Shown here: positions 5,988 through 7,934 of the stretch, piece by piece
Position numbering within the stretch: position 1 is the stretch's first letter
How the letters are laid out: each line of letters opens with the position of its first letter
Source: Paralactobacillus_A sp963926925
Lineage (GTDB): Bacteria; Bacillota; Bacilli; Lactobacillales; Lactobacillaceae
Direction of reading: 5' to 3'
Assembly (NCBI GenBank): GCA_963926925.1
Contig: CAWUZD010000007.1
Coordinates: 1-7,934 of the forward strand
Length of the DNA stretch: 7,934 nucleotides
Position numbers and translations under genes: made by a program
Notes under the pieces: model-generated
What the model saw: the letters and a program-made list of their open reading frames with translations, nothing else
Database searches by the model: none
Told to the model about the DNA's origin: nothing

Positions 5988-6878
5988 ATGAAATTTATAA
6001 AAAAACATTGGCATTTCTTTTTTATATTAATTTGTTCAATATTAGCCGTTGGCGTTAGTGCTAATCAATATTATAAAGCAGCTGCTGCTAATCATGTTCA
6101 GACCGAAATCAGTAAAGGTCACCTTGATAAAAGTAGTCTGCATAAGAATGGTATTTTAATTTTATGCTACCACCGGGTTTTACGGAATGACGCTTATGAT
6201 AAGTTGGCTGAAAGTATTTCTAATAATGCGCAATTGCACGAATACCAAATTTCAACCAAAACGTTGATATCCGAAATTAATTATTTGCAAAAGCATCACG
6301 TGCGCATTATTCCCTTAGCCGAAGCCATTAAATTAGTTACTACGCAAACCAAATTGCATCATCAGTATGTTGTTTTAACTTTTGATGACTTTGATAATAC
6401 CGTTGCTGAAAATGTTAATGATGTTTTAAGTAAACGGCACATCCCTTACACCGTGTTTGTTATCACTGGTAAAACTGGTCATTATGATGGTGGGACAGCC
6501 TTAGCAACCTGGTCACAAATTAACACAATGGCCAAGAATCCTGATGTTACTTTTGGCTTGCATACTAACAATATGCACTACTTAGTAGATAATAAGGGTG
6601 TTTTAACTTTAAATGCTAACTACCATACTTTCCAAAAGGACTATCATACTTCTCAAAAAGTATTGCATGCGTACTTACATCGTTATGGGCACTTTTTTGC
6701 TTATCCATATGGTGAATATAATGATCGCGTGCAACGCTTCTTAGTGCATGAAGGCATTATCACCTTTTCATTAGTAAATAGTGTCTTAACACCTAATACA
6801 GACTTGACCCAACCAGTGGGGCGGACCATGATTAGTGCTAATACATGGCGGGATGTTGTCCAAAAATGGGTTCGTTAA
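5988..6878 (+). CDS. icaB: Extracellular polysaccharide N-deacetylase, IcaB type
   Basis: Predicted to remove some N-acetyl groups from the exported poly-GlcNAc chain, giving it positive charge and allowing it to stick to the cell surface. It has 296 residues; staphylococcal IcaB has about 290. The N terminus is basic followed by a hydrophobic segment (about 8-25) ending GVSA/NQ, either a membrane anchor or a signal peptide cut after Ala25; there is no lipobox. The carbohydrate esterase 4-type domain shows CYHRV (60-64), the metal/catalytic motif TFDDFD (Asp133, Asp134, Asp136), His192 and His197 in LHTNNMH with the HxxxxH spacing of PgaB, AYPYGEYND (238-246), and a C-terminal LTPNTDLTQPVGRTMIS similar to IcaB. 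The gene starts 27 bases after the small membrane protein; the only ribosome binding site is a weak AAGAAG at 5976-5981. Third in the operon, matching the icaADB order. Confidence 0.88.
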   Translation: MKFIKKHWHFFFILICSILAVGVSANQYYKAAAANHVQTEISKGHLDKSSLHKNGILILCYHRVLRNDAYDKLAESISNNAQLHEYQISTKTLISEINYLQKHHVRIIPLAEAIKLVTTQTKLHHQYVVLTFDDFDNTVAENVNDVLSKRHIPYTVFVITGKTGHYDGGTALATWSQINTMAKNPDVTFGLHTNNMHYLVDNKGVLTLNANYHTFQKDYHTSQKVLHAYLHRYGHFFAYPYGEYNDRVQRFLVHEGIITFSLVNSVLTPNTDLTQPVGRTMISANTWRDVVQKWVR

Positions 6879-6903
6879 TTTCAAATAAAAAAAGGATTTT
6901 GTT

Positions 6904-7934
6904 ATGAAACGTAATCGATACTATCAAATTATTAATTGGCTTGGCATTGTTGTTGTGCTTGGCATTACTGGTTTATTATTCTTCCACCTTAACCAAGTTA
7001 CTGGTTATGCAGGTAATGATTTTTTGAACCGGTTTGTTTATACATCTGAATGGCCAAGTCGGCACACCCAAGAAATTAATAGTTTTATGAAGTGGTGTCA
7101 CTCCTTAATTAACCATACCTTAATTTGGAATGGTTTATTTGTAAGTCAGGGCTTAGCACAAACATTAATGCTCTTTCCTAAAATTGTTTTTAACGTGTTA
7201 AATACCATTATATTCTTAATGGTCGGCATTGTTATTAATGCGTTGGTTTATCCGTTGAAAAAGCTTAACGTGTTTGTATTAGGCATTACCTACTTATTCT
7301 TATGGTTCTTCTTACCTGACTGGGGGCAAAATGTCTTGTGGTTAACTGGGGCAACGTATGCTTTATGGCCAGCATTATTATGCTTACTATACTTGTTACC
7401 ATTACGGTGGCAATATCGTCCTAAGCATTTAACGCTCTTTACGTTAGCAATGATGATACTTAGTTTCTTAGTTGGGGCAAGTAGTCTCAATATGGGACCA
7501 ACGTTAGTTGCGATTACCTACCTCTACTTCCGGTTAACTCCTAATCAGTATAACAGTCGTACTTATCAATATTGCAGCATGTGGACGATAATTATCGGTA
7601 GTTTCTTAATGCTAATTCACAGTATTGATACGGTTAATAACCAAGTAAGTGATGTTGTAGCATTGACGTTTAAATATGACGGCCTGTTAATTGCGCTATT
7701 TATTGCAGCATTATTAATTATTACCAACCGTCATTTCAAAGTAACCGCCACTTTAAAAAATGCTTATTTAATGATTCTAGCAGCAGCATTAGGTTTATTG
7801 TGCTTATGCTTTAGTAACCAATTAAATTCACGTGACTGGTTGATTCCAACGGTCCTATTAATCGTGGCTTGTTTCGATTTACTAAGTATCCTCTACCACC
7901 GGCTCGATACACAAACTACCTTATTAATCTTAGT
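6904..7934 (+). CDS. Polytopic membrane protein, DUF6056-like, in the icaC position (partial, runs off the window)
   Basis: An open frame from the ATG at 6904 continues for 343 codons to the window edge without a stop. A good ribosome binding site (AAAGGA, 6891-6896) is seven bases upstream, and the gene starts 25 bases after the deacetylase stop, so it is in the same operon. The protein is strongly hydrophobic, with about eight likely membrane segments (roughly 10-27, 95-115, 122-138, 150-166, 176-192, 197-209, 226-240, 260-274, 285-303, 312-330; some may be half-helices). Between the first two lies an outer loop with GNDFLNRF (37-44) and IWNG (74-77). Together with WLTGATYALWP (146-156) and SSLNMGP (193-199), this recalls the DUF6056 / GtrII-like membrane families found beside surface polysaccharide genes. 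I see no acyltransferase-3 signature, so it is not an evident IcaC. A GT-C type glycosyl transfer or an export role is possible; function is unknown. Confidence 0.75.
   Translation, partial: MKRNRYYQIINWLGIVVVLGITGLLFFHLNQVTGYAGNDFLNRFVYTSEWPSRHTQEINSFMKWCHSLINHTLIWNGLFVSQGLAQTLMLFPKIVFNVLNTIIFLMVGIVINALVYPLKKLNVFVLGITYLFLWFFLPDWGQNVLWLTGATYALWPALLCLLYLLPLRWQYRPKHLTLFTLAMMILSFLVGASSLNMGPTLVAITYLYFRLTPNQYNSRTYQYCSMWTIIIGSFLMLIHSIDTVNNQVSDVVALTFKYDGLLIALFIAALLIITNRHFKVTATLKNAYLMILAAALGLLCLCFSNQLNSRDWLIPTVLLIVACFDLLSILYHRLDTQTTLLIL

Noticed and set aside
7290..7490. 66-codon minus-strand ORF inside the fourth operon gene
   Set aside because: It is antisense to a long open frame with a good start signal and hydrophobic membrane pattern, and its sequence is basic and low-complexity without recognisable features.
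1..7934. Insertion sequences, CRISPR repeats, tRNA or rRNA genes, phage attachment sites
   Set aside because: No transposase or integrase motifs, no regularly spaced repeats, no cloverleaf or rRNA-like segments were seen; gene content and base composition are even across the window.

Overview
The window looks like the chromosome of a low-GC Gram-positive bacterium, most likely a member of the Lactobacillaceae. The DNA is AT-rich. Ribosome binding sites are of the AAGGAG/AAGGAGG type, intergenic spaces are short and AT-rich, and terminators are simple hairpins followed by T runs. The proteins read as lactobacillus/bacillus-type versions of their families. The genus cannot be fixed from the sequence alone.

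Layout from left to right: (1) the last codons of an unidentified plus-strand gene, closed by a strong bidirectional terminator (46-81). (2) A minus-strand pair: an isochorismatase-fold cysteine hydrolase of the nicotinamidase type (1098-1637), followed by a classical 261-residue glucose 1-dehydrogenase (223-1008). (3) A 274-bp divergent intergenic region with a 30-bp perfect palindrome, promoters in both directions and a second palindrome at the predicted transcription start of the next gene. (4) A phosphoenolpyruvate synthase gene (1912-4266) interrupted by two single-base frame changes of opposite sign, so that three ORF pieces together encode an otherwise complete protein of about 784 residues; a strong terminator follows. 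(5) From 4480 to the right edge, a plus-strand operon in the staphylococcal icaA-icaD-icaB order: a processive GT2 synthase, a 92-residue two-helix membrane partner and an extracellular polysaccharide N-deacetylase. The fourth position, held by icaC in staphylococci, is instead occupied by an unrelated polytopic membrane protein that runs off the window.

How the genes may work together: the last block looks like a poly-N-acetylglucosamine (PNAG/PIA)-type exopolysaccharide system. It would polymerise and export an amino-sugar chain at the membrane (IcaA plus the IcaD-like protein), partly de-N-acetylate it outside (IcaB-like), and carry out an unknown membrane step through the fourth protein. 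The left half holds central and redox metabolism: glucose oxidation with NAD(P), possible nicotinamide salvage, and pyruvate-to-PEP conversion if the synthase is really made. No mobile element, CRISPR array, tRNA or rRNA was seen. The points most worth a second look are the non-IcaC fourth gene of the ica-like operon, the paired compensating frame changes in ppsA, and the palindromes that look like unassigned operators.
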